Shown piece after piece: positions 1 through 8,295 of a stretch of DNA of 13,228 nt (its first letter is position 1; each line of letters opens with the position of its first letter). Origin of the DNA: SSS58A sp041648155 (GTDB taxonomy: Bacteria; Krumholzibacteriota; Krumholzibacteriia; Krumholzibacteriales; Krumholzibacteriaceae); assembly GCA_041648155.1 (NCBI GenBank), contig JBAZPL010000063.1, positions 1 to 13,228 of the forward strand, read 5' to 3'. A program made the translations under genes and the position numbers. The notes under the pieces are model-generated. The model made no database searches and had not been told where the DNA came from. It worked only from the letters and a program-made list of their open reading frames with translations.

Positions 1-845
1 ACCAGGGGCGGGGAATCATCGGGAGCCGTCAGAACGGGCGATGCCCAATTATAGAGCTTGAGGCGCGGTCTCGCGGCCAGGAGCTCGAGACTCGCCTGAT
101 AGTAGCTCTTCAGCGTTCCGATATCCAGCCAGTATCCCGAGAACCGAAACGCGGAGATCGTACCCTTCGAAACGAGGTGCGGAATCACATGTTTTCCGAA
201 ATCGAGATCGCTATGCTTTGCTTCAAGTTCTTTAAGAACTGATATGAGATACTCCTTATTAAATATATATATACCCATTGACGCCAACGCGCCGCTGCTC
301 TCTTTCGGTTTCTCCTCGAACTTCTTTATAGCCCCGCCTTTATCCACTGTAGCGATGCCGAATTCGCTCGTCATCCCCTTCGGCACGCTCACCACCCCGA
401 CGGATGCGGGCTTGCCCTTCTCTTCGTGAAACGTGATGAAATCCCGATAGTCCATGAGGTACACGTGGTCGCCCGAAAGAATCAGCACGTTTTCACAGTC
501 AAGCTTTTTCAGGACCGAAATATTCTGGAATATCGCGTCCGCCGTACCTCGATACCAGTCCGCCGCCTGATACCCCAGATGCGGATGAAGCACGTGCAGG
601 CCCCCCGTCATCCTGTCCATATCCCATGGCTTTCCAATTCCTATATGTCGAACGAGCGATCGGGAAATGTATTGTGTCAGGATGTATACCTCATCGATAC
701 CCGACCTGATGCAGTTCGTCAGCGTGAAATCGATGATGCGATATTTTCCACCGAAGGGAACCGCCGGTTTTGCGCGGTAACGCGTGAGGAGGCTGAGCCT
801 CTTGCCCACGCCCCCCGCCAGAATGAAGACGACTGTTCTGTTCAA
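1..845 (-). CDS. glgC: glucose-1-phosphate adenylyltransferase (ADP-glucose pyrophosphorylase), C-terminus cut by window edge
   Basis: Predicted to make ADP-glucose from ATP and glucose-1-phosphate, the committed step of bacterial glycogen synthesis, in the cytoplasm. About 281 N-terminal residues are visible. They hold the nucleotidyltransferase core: LAGGVGKRL (residues 9-17) with the catalytic Arg, RAKPAVPFGGKYRIIDF (24-40) with the catalytic Lys, WYRGTADA (97-104), SGDHVYLMDY (124-133) with the metal-binding Asp, FEEKP (176-180) and ASMGIYIF (188-195). The C-terminal beta-helix lies outside the window. The start is a TTG at 845. No ATG fits, and a strong GGAGG sits 5 nt upstream inside the last codons of the preceding gene. 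It follows its paralogue at 848-2062 with a 2-nt gap, so translation is probably coupled. The Lys that binds fructose-1,6-bisphosphate in the E. coli enzyme is replaced by Tyr23, so the activator may differ. The family call is firm; the exact nucleotide used is inferred. Confidence 0.92.
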   Translation of the reverse strand, partial: MNRTVVFILAGGVGKRLSLLTRYRAKPAVPFGGKYRIIDFTLTNCIRSGIDEVYILTQYISRSLVRHIGIGKPWDMDRMTGGLHVLHPHLGYQAADWYRGTADAIFQNISVLKKLDCENVLILSGDHVYLMDYRDFITFHEEKGKPASVGVVSVPKGMTSEFGIATVDKGGAIKKFEEKPKESSGALASMGIYIFNKEYLISVLKELEAKHSDLDFGKHVIPHLVSKGTISAFRFSGYWLDIGTLKSYYQASLELLAARPRLKLYNWASPVLTAPDDSPPL

Positions 846-847
846 TG

Positions 848-2062
848 TTACCTCCGCGCTCCGATACTCGCGTGCGGCTCGACGAGCGTTCCGGCGCGCA
901 CCCTCGCTCCCTGCGAGACGCGCGCGCCCCGCCCGAGAACGGCGATGCCCGCCGTTTCATCGTGGGGCCGACTCATCTCCCGCCCGCCGGACGGCGCCGC
1001 CCCTCCGCGCCCTTCCCCTCCCACCCTCGCTTCGTTTCCAATCACGACGAACTTATCCAGGATAGCTCGAATCACGCGCGCGCGGCTCCCGATGCGCGAA
1101 TAGGAAAATACGATGCTGTCCTTCACGGCGGCGCCCTTCTCTATCGTCACTCCGGGAAAGAGAATCGAGCCGGAGACTTCTCCCTTTACGACGCAGCCGT
1201 CAGCCACGATCGAATTGCTGACGCGCGATCCATCGGCGCATCGCGCGGGAGGAAGCTCGCTCCCCCTCGTGAAGATGGGCCAATCGGGATCGGTGATCAG
1301 GAGCCGGTTTCTCAGGAGCTGAAGCGACGATCGGTAATAGCTCTGGATCGAGCCGATGTCTTCCCAGTAACCTTCGAACGCGTATCCCGCCACGTCGCCG
1401 CGTTTGAGAAGCGGCATAACGACGTCAAATACGATATTCGTCTTGCCGAGCCCGAGCGCATCGAGCAGAAATTCGCGCCGGAACACGTATATCCCGAGCG
1501 ACGCAAAACGAAAGGTGGAGGCGGCCGGCTTCTCACGGAACGCGGTCAAAAGCCCGTCGCGGGAGCGCCGAACCATGCCGAAGCGGGATCGCTGGCTCGC
1601 AGGAACCTCCTTGATCGCGAGGGTGACGGCCTTCCCCTTCTCGGCGTGGTAGCGAAGCAGCGGCTGATAGTCCATCACGTAGATCTGATCGCCGGAAAGG
1701 ACGAGAATCGTATCGGCCCTGGAATTCTTGATAAGATCGATATTCTGGTAGAGGGCGTCCGCGGTGCCCAGGTACCAAGTCGCGGCTTCGCCGTTATGCG
1801 TCGGCTGGAGTATATACACGCCCCCGGTTTTGCGGTCGAGATCCCATGGTTTTCCCATGCCGATATGATCGATGAGCGACTTCGGCGAATATTGCGCGAG
1901 CACCGCAATCTCGTGCAAACCTGAATGAACACAGTTGCTGAGGCAGAAATCGATGACTCGATAGCGGCCCCCGAACGGCACCGCGGTCTTCGCCCGATGG
2001 CGCGTCAGCACCGACAGCTCCGCACCGGTGCCGCCGGCGAGTATCAGGACAAGCGTTTTCAA
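848..2062 (-). CDS. GlgC-family paralogue, probably catalytically impaired (regulatory subunit candidate)
   Basis: A 404-residue full-length relative of ADP-glucose pyrophosphorylase. It has an N-terminal nucleotidyltransferase fold (about 1-255) and a C-terminal left-handed beta-helix of hexapeptide-like repeats (about 275-400, for example VSNSIVADGCVV and AAVKDSIVFSYSRIG). Motifs kept are RAKTAVPFGGRYRVIDF (23-39), SGDQIYVMDY (123-132), FREKPA (175-180) and ASLGIYVF (187-194). The glycine-loop motif, normally GTRL, reads GAEL, so the Arg equivalent to E. coli Arg32 is Glu15. WYRGTADA reads WYLGTADA (97-104). In the potato large subunit, loss of the equivalent Arg is one of the changes that make it non-catalytic. 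The start is taken as the TTG at 2062 (LKTLVLILAGG) with a weak GGAAA upstream. It lies 49 nt after the PorV-like gene and 2 nt before the second GlgC, which suggests one operon and a heteromeric enzyme. Another sugar-nucleotide specificity is possible. Confidence 0.85.
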   Translation of the reverse strand: MKTLVLILAGGTGAELSVLTRHRAKTAVPFGGRYRVIDFCLSNCVHSGLHEIAVLAQYSPKSLIDHIGMGKPWDLDRKTGGVYILQPTHNGEAATWYLGTADALYQNIDLIKNSRADTILVLSGDQIYVMDYQPLLRYHAEKGKAVTLAIKEVPASQRSRFGMVRRSRDGLLTAFREKPAASTFRFASLGIYVFRREFLLDALGLGKTNIVFDVVMPLLKRGDVAGYAFEGYWEDIGSIQSYYRSSLQLLRNRLLITDPDWPIFTRGSELPPARCADGSRVSNSIVADGCVVKGEVSGSILFPGVTIEKGAAVKDSIVFSYSRIGSRARVIRAILDKFVVIGNEARVGGEGRGGAAPSGGREMSRPHDETAGIAVLGRGARVSQGARVRAGTLVEPHASIGARR

Positions 2063-2111
2063 GGATTTCCGATTCCCCTGTATCGTTCCATTCCGTTCAT
2101 GAAGATATGCT

Positions 2112-3164
2112 TCATCGAGCGGCTATCAGCGAAACACGATGGGTCATATCGAATTCGTCATGATGGAGCAACGCGTAGTCGAGCCCGAGCGACATGCCCC
2201 AGGGCCCGAAATCGCGAAGCATGATGCCCATCCCCGCCGTCGGACGCCCCATGTCCAACCCTCCGCGCAACGCGACGATATCCCTGATAAGAATCTCGGC
2301 GCCGAGATGGAAATCCGCGCTCGCGCTGCCGATCCAGAATTGCGCCGCACCGCGCCTGTTCTCATAACGGAAGTCGCCGTCGACGGCCAGGACGAGCGTG
2401 CTGCCCATTCCTTCGAATCGCAGCGGATATGCGCAGCCGAGCTTGAGCGCCGGATAGATGAACTCGCGCTCTCCGGTACTCCAGCCGATATACGTTCCCG
2501 TCGCATCCTGGAGCTTCACGCCCATGGCGAGATCTTTCCAGACGTCGCGCTTGAGGAGCCCGAGATCAAGCCCGATGCCGAGACTGGTGACCCCGGTAAC
2601 CTGATCGCTGCGGATGATCTTGACGCTCGCGCCCGCCGATCCGAACGTGAACCGCTGCGCATAGGAAAAGAGGGCGGCGACATCGTTCGCGCTCTCGTAC
2701 CGGATGTCTCCGGCGCTCAGGTTCAACCCTTCCGGTTGCGGATTGTACGGCTCATATACGTCGTCGCCGTCCGAGTTCGTGATCATGCCCGGTTTGAGCA
2801 GAATTACCGGAATATCGGGGATTCCCATGTGGATGATCGATATCCCCCACGCCGATTCCCCGGGCTTTATCGGAAACGCCGCCGAGAAAAAATTGGAATC
2901 GATGAGATTGCCGAATTGCTCGGCGTGCATGAGCACGGCTTCCCAGCTTCCGGAACGCTCCCGTAACGAAGAGATATCGACGAGCCCCGCGGGATTCCAG
3001 AACGTCGTCGTGGCGTCGTTCGCCACAGCGATAAAAGCGCCTCCCATACCCATTGCCCGAGCTCCGCCCCCGAGGGCCATGAATTCCCCCGCGTATTTCG
3101 CGCCGTGGGATGCCGATGGAGAGATCAGGAGAGCGAGGCAGGTGCCTATAATGAAACGACGCAT
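2112..3164 (-). CDS. PorV/PorQ-family (UPF0164-like) outer-membrane beta-barrel protein
   Basis: A 350-residue secreted protein. The N-terminus MRRFIIGTCLALLISPSASHG is a signal peptide, with likely cleavage before AKYAGEF. The mature N-terminus GGGARAMGMGGAFIAVAND followed by ATTTFWNPAGL is the diagnostic motif of the PorV/PorQ/UPF0164 group, FadL-like barrels found across the FCB phyla. The rest alternates short hydrophobic strands with Gly/Asp turns, as expected of a beta-barrel. PorV is a type IX secretion component in Bacteroidota, but most relatives outside that phylum are uncharacterised, so no secretion role is claimed. The start is ATG 3164 because GGAGG lies 5 nt upstream; a TTG four codons earlier falls on this site. 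It is the first gene of an operon with the two GlgC paralogues and has its own promoter at 3251-3279. Confidence 0.8.
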   Translation of the reverse strand: MRRFIIGTCLALLISPSASHGAKYAGEFMALGGGARAMGMGGAFIAVANDATTTFWNPAGLVDISSLRERSGSWEAVLMHAEQFGNLIDSNFFSAAFPIKPGESAWGISIIHMGIPDIPVILLKPGMITNSDGDDVYEPYNPQPEGLNLSAGDIRYESANDVAALFSYAQRFTFGSAGASVKIIRSDQVTGVTSLGIGLDLGLLKRDVWKDLAMGVKLQDATGTYIGWSTGEREFIYPALKLGCAYPLRFEGMGSTLVLAVDGDFRYENRRGAAQFWIGSASADFHLGAEILIRDIVALRGGLDMGRPTAGMGIMLRDFGPWGMSLGLDYALLHHDEFDMTHRVSLIAAR

Positions 3165-3250
3165 CGGTTCCTCCAAATTCCCAGGGGATTATGCAAATGG
3201 GCTACCGTCATACGTGCGGTCCAGGGCCGTTCTTTCATTGCTCCTTTAGA

Positions 3251-3279
3251 ATTATAACAAGTGTCCGCTTATAATTCAA
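3251..3279 (-). promoter_or_regulatory. sigma-70 promoter for the porV-like/glgC operon
   Basis: On the minus strand TTGAAT (-35, 3279-3274) is followed by a 17-nt spacer and a perfect TATAAT (-10, 3256-3251). Transcription would start near 3244, leaving an untranslated leader of about 80 nt before the PorV-like start. It lies just past the stop of the sigma-54 activator gene, so it separates the two operons. Confidence 0.65.
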
Positions 3280-3294
3280 ATCGAATCGAAGGCT

Positions 3295-4770
3295 TCAACC
3301 AAGCTTGTATTTCCTGATTCGCCGGTACAGCGTACGCTCGGATAGCCCGAGCTGCCTCGCGGCCTTGCGCCGGTTCCCCGCACTCGCTCCGAGAGCATCC
3401 TGTATGGCGTCGCGCTCCATCTTCTCGAGATTGCGCGGCTTCGATCCGTCAACCTCCTTGACCTCGACCAGCCCCCGCCACCGTGCGCCCCCCGGGGGCC
3501 GCTCCCCTCTGAGAATTCCCAGAACCTCCTTGATGTCGTTGTGCAGGGAGAGCAGCGAATTGAGGATGAGCTCCCGCTCGACCTCCTCTCTGCTCTTCGG
3601 CACGTGCACGGGAAGATCGGGAAATGCCTGGGCGGAGGCTTTTTCCTTCAACCGCTTTTCGACATCCACTGTGCGGATCGTCTGATCCCTGCTCATGATG
3701 GCGAGATTATCGATGACGTTGGCGAGCTCCCGCACGTTGCCCGGCCAGGGGTAGCTCATGAGCAGATCCATCCCCTCCTTCTCGATGCCCCGAATCCTCC
3801 GGCCGTGCTTCCTCCCGGCCTGCGCGAGAAAAAAGTGGATAAGGAGTGGAATGTCGTCCGGCCGTGCCCTGAGCGGCGGTATCCTGATCTGTACGACTCT
3901 GAGCCGATAGTACAAGTCTTTCCGGAACCCGCCCCGCTCGACGGCGGCGTCGAGCGAACGGTTCGTCGCGGCGACGATTCTCACGTCGGAACGGACGCGT
4001 TCGGAGCCTCCGACCCGCAGGAATTCCCCGGTCTCGATGACGCGAAGAAGGCGGACCTGCATGTTGAGCGACATCTCCCCGACCTCGTCAAGGAAAAGCG
4101 TTCCGCGGTTCGCGCGCTCGAAGAGCCCCTGCCGCCTCGCCACCGCGCCCGTGAACGATCCTCGCTCGTGTCCGAAGAGCTCGCTTTCGAGAACGCCCTC
4201 CGCGAGAGAGCCGCAATTCACCGCTTCGAAGAGCCGCTCGCGGCGCTTGCTCGCGAAATGTATCGCGCGAGCCGTGAGCTCCTTGCCGGAGCCGCTCTCC
4301 CCCTCGATGAGAACGGGCACTTCCGTCGGGGCTACCCGGAGCACCGTTTCGAGCATCTCGTTTATCTCGCGCGATCGCCCGATGAATTTCGCCGCGCTCT
4401 TGATCCTCCGGATCGCAACCGTTTCCGCGAGCCCCGCGGAAAACTCGCTCTCCTTCACGGGGACGACGACGTAGCGGTCGACCCCGAGGGAACGCTCCCG
4501 GACGATCGTTTCGGATGATTTCGCCGGGCCAAGCACGATGATATCGAGTCCAAAGAAATTCTTCTGGAGGCGTTTGAGTATGGTGAGATAGCTCTTGTAT
4601 CTGCCGACGCCCTCGATCGCGAGCACGATTCCCCCGGGAGGTTCCTCCCGGGACAGAAGATCGGCGACGTCGGGAAACGTGCGCACCGGCACTCCTTCGC
4701 CGGCGGCCGTTTCACGGAGCAGCGTTTCGACGCCTGCGCTCTGAACGAGGCCCCACAGTTCCGGATCCAT
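3295..4770 (-). CDS. sigma-54-dependent transcriptional activator with degenerate receiver-like N-terminus
   Basis: A 491-residue bacterial enhancer-binding protein. The N-terminal ~120 residues have receiver-like length and hydrophobic strands (GGIVLAIEG, LDIIVLG, YVVVPV), but there is no acidic pair after strand 1, no phosphoacceptor Asp after strand 3 (LAIEG) and no clear KP motif after strand 5. The AAA+ domain is complete: GRSREI (131-136), Walker A GESGSGKE (157-164), the sigma-54 contact loop as GSFTGA (204-209), Walker B TLFLDEVGEM (224-233) and sensor motif PWPGNVREL (341-349). A C-terminal Fis-type helix-turn-helix (about 467-487, RKAARQLGLSERTLYRRI) binds DNA. The ATG at 4770 follows the stop of the preceding response regulator by 15 nt, with GAGGT 8 nt upstream, so the two are co-transcribed. 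With no phosphorylation site, it may respond to a ligand, a partner or heteromer formation with its neighbour. Confidence 0.88.
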   Translation of the reverse strand: MDPELWGLVQSAGVETLLRETAAGEGVPVRTFPDVADLLSREEPPGGIVLAIEGVGRYKSYLTILKRLQKNFFGLDIIVLGPAKSSETIVRERSLGVDRYVVVPVKESEFSAGLAETVAIRRIKSAAKFIGRSREINEMLETVLRVAPTEVPVLIEGESGSGKELTARAIHFASKRRERLFEAVNCGSLAEGVLESELFGHERGSFTGAVARRQGLFERANRGTLFLDEVGEMSLNMQVRLLRVIETGEFLRVGGSERVRSDVRIVAATNRSLDAAVERGGFRKDLYYRLRVVQIRIPPLRARPDDIPLLIHFFLAQAGRKHGRRIRGIEKEGMDLLMSYPWPGNVRELANVIDNLAIMSRDQTIRTVDVEKRLKEKASAQAFPDLPVHVPKSREEVERELILNSLLSLHNDIKEVLGILRGERPPGGARWRGLVEVKEVDGSKPRNLEKMERDAIQDALGASAGNRRKAARQLGLSERTLYRRIRKYKLG

Positions 4771-4785
4771 CCCGAATACCTCGAA

Positions 4786-6153
4786 TCACTCGATGCAGTA
4801 CAGCTTTATCTTTTCCCGGAGGGTCTGCCGGCTTATTCCCAGGATGCGCGCCGCCTTCGATTTATTTCCCGCTGACTCCGCGAGCGTCTTCTGGATGAGT
4901 ATCTTTTCCATGCTTTCGAGGCTCATCGGATAGAGATCGTCAAGACTCTTTGCCTCTCCCTTGGCGACGGCCGGCGCTTCCCCGTGCACGATCTCCGGCG
5001 GAAGATGCTCGCTCAGCAGCTCATCCTCAGCCTCGAGCAGCATCGCGCGCTCGATCACGTTTTTCAGCTCGCGCACGTTTCCGGGCCAGCGATATCCCTC
5101 GAGCAGCTTTCCGACCGACGGGCTCACCTTCTTCACGCTCTTGCCGAACTCCCTGTTGAAAACGGAGATGAAGTGGTTGGCGAGCGGCACGACGTCCTCG
5201 GTGCGATCCCTGAGCGGCGCGAGATGTATCGGAATGACCTGCAGTCGATAGTAGAGATCGTTCCTGAATCTGCCCTCGTCGATCGCCCGTTTGAGATCGC
5301 GATTCGTCGCCGATATGATCCGCGTGTTGATCCGGAGGTCCTTTACCCCGCCGACGCGGCGGAATGTTTTGTTCTCGATGACGCGGAGAAGCCGGCTCTG
5401 AAGCGTGACGCCCATTTCACCGATTTCGTCCAGAAAGATCGTTCCTCCCTCAGCGAGCTCGAAGAGCCCCTTCTTGCGGAACTTCGCGTCGGTGAAGGCG
5501 CCTTTCTCGTGCCCGAAGAGCTCGCTCTCGAGAAGCGTCTCGGGAAGCGCCGAGCAATTGATCTCGAGAAACGGAAATTGGGCGCCGCTGCACTCGTGAA
5601 CCGCGCGCGCCACGAGCTCCTTGCCCGTTCCGCTCTCCCCCTGGATGAGGATGGTGCTCGCCTTGCTCGCGCCGATCTTCTTGATCTTTTCGAATACCTG
5701 CTGCATCACGGCGCTCCGCCCGATGAAATTCTTGAAATTATACGCCTCTCGCTCTTTCTTCCGGATGTCTCCGAGCTCCGTCCGCATGCCGCTCGATTCG
5801 AGCGCGTTTCGTATGGCGACTTTCATCTTTTCGAGCTGAAACGGCTTCTGGATGAAATCGTACGCGCCTCCTCTAACCGCCTCTACCGCCGTCTCAATCT
5901 CCCCGTACGCCGTCATCATGATGACGGAGACTCCCTCGTCGATCTCCTTGATTTTCTTGAGCACCTTGAGCCCGTCGATATCGGGAAGCTTGAGGTCGAG
6001 GATCACGCAATCGAACGGATCCTCCTCGAACTTCTTGACCGCCGTAAGCCCGTTCGGAGCTTCCGAGATCTCGTATTCGGCTCCCGCGAGCGCTTCGCCG
6101 AGCGACCAGCGTATCGCCTTTTCGTCGTCGACGATGAGAATCCGTTTACCCAT
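4786..6153 (-). CDS. NtrC-family sigma-54-dependent response regulator
   Basis: A 455-residue response regulator that should activate RNA polymerase-sigma-54 when phosphorylated by the kinase encoded just upstream. The receiver domain (1-120) is intact: VDDEK with Asp9/Asp10, phosphoacceptor Asp53 in ILDLKLPDIDGL, Thr81 and Lys103 (IQKPF). The AAA+ domain has Walker A GESGTGKE (172-179), ESELFGHEKGAFTDA (209-223) with the sigma-54 loop as GAFTDA instead of GAFTGA, Walker B TIFLDEIGEM (238-247) and RWPGNVREL (355-363). A Fis-type helix-turn-helix occupies about 430-451 (KSKAARILGISRQTLREKI). The ATG at 6153 overlaps the end of the kinase gene by 8 nt (ATGGGTAA), with GAGGT 8 nt upstream, so translation is coupled. 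Its closest architectural relatives are NtrC/ZraR/AtoC types. The target genes cannot be told from this window. Confidence 0.93.
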   Translation of the reverse strand: MGKRILIVDDEKAIRWSLGEALAGAEYEISEAPNGLTAVKKFEEDPFDCVILDLKLPDIDGLKVLKKIKEIDEGVSVIMMTAYGEIETAVEAVRGGAYDFIQKPFQLEKMKVAIRNALESSGMRTELGDIRKKEREAYNFKNFIGRSAVMQQVFEKIKKIGASKASTILIQGESGTGKELVARAVHECSGAQFPFLEINCSALPETLLESELFGHEKGAFTDAKFRKKGLFELAEGGTIFLDEIGEMGVTLQSRLLRVIENKTFRRVGGVKDLRINTRIISATNRDLKRAIDEGRFRNDLYYRLQVIPIHLAPLRDRTEDVVPLANHFISVFNREFGKSVKKVSPSVGKLLEGYRWPGNVRELKNVIERAMLLEAEDELLSEHLPPEIVHGEAPAVAKGEAKSLDDLYPMSLESMEKILIQKTLAESAGNKSKAARILGISRQTLREKIKLYCIE

Positions 6154-8260
6154 TGCGCATACCTCGCTCCGTTATCCCCGCGGCGGAACGCTTCGCCGTG
6201 GCAAGCGTTTTCCGCGGCAGCTCGATGAAGAAACTGGTGCCTTTGCCGGAGGTGCTCCTGTGGTAAATGCGTCCGCCATGGCTTTCCGCTATCTTCCGCG
6301 AGATCGAAAGCCCCATTCCGGTCCCCTCCGGCTTGGTTGTGAAAAACGGATTGTACAGTTTATCGGCAATATCCTCGGGAACGCCGCTCCCGGTGTCGGC
6401 GAGCTCGATTTCGATGAAGGCCGGATTCGCGGCCTCCCGCGCGTACACGCTCACGGCGCCCCCCGCATCGCAGGCCTCGATGCCGTTCAGGGCGACGTTG
6501 AGAATAACCTGTTTCACCTGATCGCCGTCCAGCATGCAACGTTCGTCGCGCAATCCGCTCTCGAATCGAAGTCCCACTCCCTTTTCCGCCGCCTTGTCCG
6601 AAACGAGCGCGAGAACTTCCTCGATGAGCCGGGGAAGCGACATATCTTTGGGCCTCGGCGAAACCGGCCGGGCAAAGTTGAGCAGATTCTTGATAATATC
6701 GTCGAGCCGCGCGATCTCATCGAGAATGACCTTCACGTACTTGCGCCGTTCGGCGTCGTCGCCGAGCTTCTCGTGGAGAACCTGCGCCGTCGTCGCGATT
6801 CCCGTGAGGGGATTTCGTATCTCATGAGCGACACCCGCGGAAAGCTCCCCGAGGGACCGAAGCCGGTCCGCGCGCCGCAATTCCTCCTCCATCTCCTTCT
6901 GCGCGCTGAGATCTTCGAAGATCACGACCGCCGCGTTTCCATGATGATCGTCGAGCTTCACCGTTCTCGCGTTGAGCCGAACCGTGATCGGGTCTCCGTC
7001 TTTCCTGCAGAGCGCGCATTCGAGCGACGACCGCTCCCCCGCGCTCGAAATGAGATGATCGAAAAGCCCCCCGCTCCCGAAGGGATTCGAAAACAGCTCG
7101 TCGAATCTGATCTCCGCTTCGCCCCGATCCCCGATCAGCTCGCGCGCGCGCCCGTTCACGTAAGTCACCGCTCCCTTGTCGTCCGTGGTCAACACGCCGC
7201 TGTTGATGTTCTCCAGAATCGTCTCGTTGAAATCCTTGAGGTTTCTCAGCCTGCTTATGTTGACCGCGTTCGCAACCTCTTCCGTCAGGATCGTCTGGAT
7301 CGTATTGATGAAATGGTAATCGTTGAAGTACGACCTTCGCGAGCGATACGCTTTCCTGATGAGCAGGAATCCCAGCCAGCGCCCCTTGTAGAGGAGCGGG
7401 ACCACCGTATGCTCCCACCGCGCGGTCATCTCGAGGCAGGTTTTCATGCGCTCCGTCCCTCGACTGTCGAGGTTGAACATCTCGGACGGGAGCGTATCGT
7501 TCTCCTGCGCTTCCGAAAGCCGTCGCAGCGCGCCTTCGAGAAAATGGCTCTCGAGCTGATACGCCGTACGGAGTTTGAGAACCTGCTCGTTGTTGCTGAA
7601 GAGGAGCAGGCCCGCGCCTTCCGCCTCGAGGTACTTGCAGAGAGCCATGAGAAAGCGGTCGAGCGCATCGCCCCAGTTCTCGTTCGAGCTGATATCGCGC
7701 CCCATCTGGTAGAGCACCCGAAGCCGCGTGACATGCCGCTTGAGCAAATCGTTCGTTTTCGACAGCTCGTCGTTGATCACCAGAAGCTTGTTCTCCAGCG
7801 CCCGCGCGCTATCCTCGAGCGTTCTATTCGCCCGCGACAGCTCTTCGATAACCGCGTCGTTGTCTCTCTTGCTGCGCACCTGATCGGCGGCAGCGTCCAC
7901 GACCTCCCCGATCTTGAGAAGATCGAACGGCTTCGTGATGTAATCGAAGGCGTTCAGCCGGAGCGCTTCGATCGTGCTCTCAAGGGAAGCAAATGCCGTC
8001 ATGATGATGCACTTCGCGTTCGGATTCGCGCGCGCGAGCGGTTCGAGGAGATCCAGACCGACCTGATCGGGAAGCTTGAGATCGATGAGCGCCACGTCGA
8101 AGCGCTCTCCCGCAATGAGCGCGAGCGCATCCTTCGCGCTCGCCGCGGTCGTGACGCGGTACCCCCGCCCCGAAATGAACTGCTTGAGAATATCCAGAAT
8201 CGCCTGCTCGTCGTCGACGATGAGGACGGAGGCCGATGCGTGGTGGGCTTTGCGCGTCAT
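6146..8260 (-). CDS. soluble REC-GAF-PAS hybrid histidine kinase
   Basis: A 704-residue sensor kinase and probable partner of the NtrC-type regulator that follows it. Domains in order: an N-terminal receiver (about 10-125) with Asp16/Asp17, phosphoacceptor Asp60 (ALIDLKLPD), Thr88 and Lys110; a charged coiled-coil stretch (about 134-178); a GAF-like domain (about 185-335); a PAS domain (about 345-455, ETILENINSGVLTTDDKG); HisKA with the phosphorylated His479 in SAGVAHEIRNPLTGI; and HATPase_c with N-box QVILNVALNGIEA (584-596), DTGSGVPE (622-629) and FFTTKPEGTGMGLSIS (639-654). No signal peptide or membrane span is visible, so it should sense a cytoplasmic signal. The start is ATG 8260 (MTRKAHH) with AGGGGG upstream. 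The open frame extends a further 60 codons, but that part is low-complexity and overlaps the PilZ gene, so it is rejected. It lies 35 nt after PilZ. Confidence 0.92.
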   Translation of the reverse strand: MTRKAHHASASVLIVDDEQAILDILKQFISGRGYRVTTAASAKDALALIAGERFDVALIDLKLPDQVGLDLLEPLARANPNAKCIIMTAFASLESTIEALRLNAFDYITKPFDLLKIGEVVDAAADQVRSKRDNDAVIEELSRANRTLEDSARALENKLLVINDELSKTNDLLKRHVTRLRVLYQMGRDISSNENWGDALDRFLMALCKYLEAEGAGLLLFSNNEQVLKLRTAYQLESHFLEGALRRLSEAQENDTLPSEMFNLDSRGTERMKTCLEMTARWEHTVVPLLYKGRWLGFLLIRKAYRSRRSYFNDYHFINTIQTILTEEVANAVNISRLRNLKDFNETILENINSGVLTTDDKGAVTYVNGRARELIGDRGEAEIRFDELFSNPFGSGGLFDHLISSAGERSSLECALCRKDGDPITVRLNARTVKLDDHHGNAAVVIFEDLSAQKEMEEELRRADRLRSLGELSAGVAHEIRNPLTGIATTAQVLHEKLGDDAERRKYVKVILDEIARLDDIIKNLLNFARPVSPRPKDMSLPRLIEEVLALVSDKAAEKGVGLRFESGLRDERCMLDGDQVKQVILNVALNGIEACDAGGAVSVYAREAANPAFIEIELADTGSGVPEDIADKLYNPFFTTKPEGTGMGLSISRKIAESHGGRIYHRSTSGKGTSFFIELPRKTLATAKRSAAGITERGMRNG

Positions 8261-8295
8261 GAACCCCCTGGAAGAAAACGGAAGATGACCGGAAT

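Noticed and set aside
845..1924. Long plus-strand open frame opposite the GlgC-like gene
   Set aside because: Arg/Pro-rich, no recognisable motifs and fully antisense to a well-supported gene; typical of GC-rich DNA.
2099..2115. 6-bp hairpin ATGAAG/CTTCAT at the PorV-like stop codon
   Set aside because: Weak stem, no T-run, and the downstream gene is close; not enough to call a terminator.
3146..3238. 30-codon minus-strand frame (MKERPWTARM...) in the leader of the PorV-like gene
   Set aside because: AAAGGAG lies only 2 nt before the ATG, too close for good initiation, and the frame overlaps the PorV-like start. It could be a leader peptide but there is no further support.
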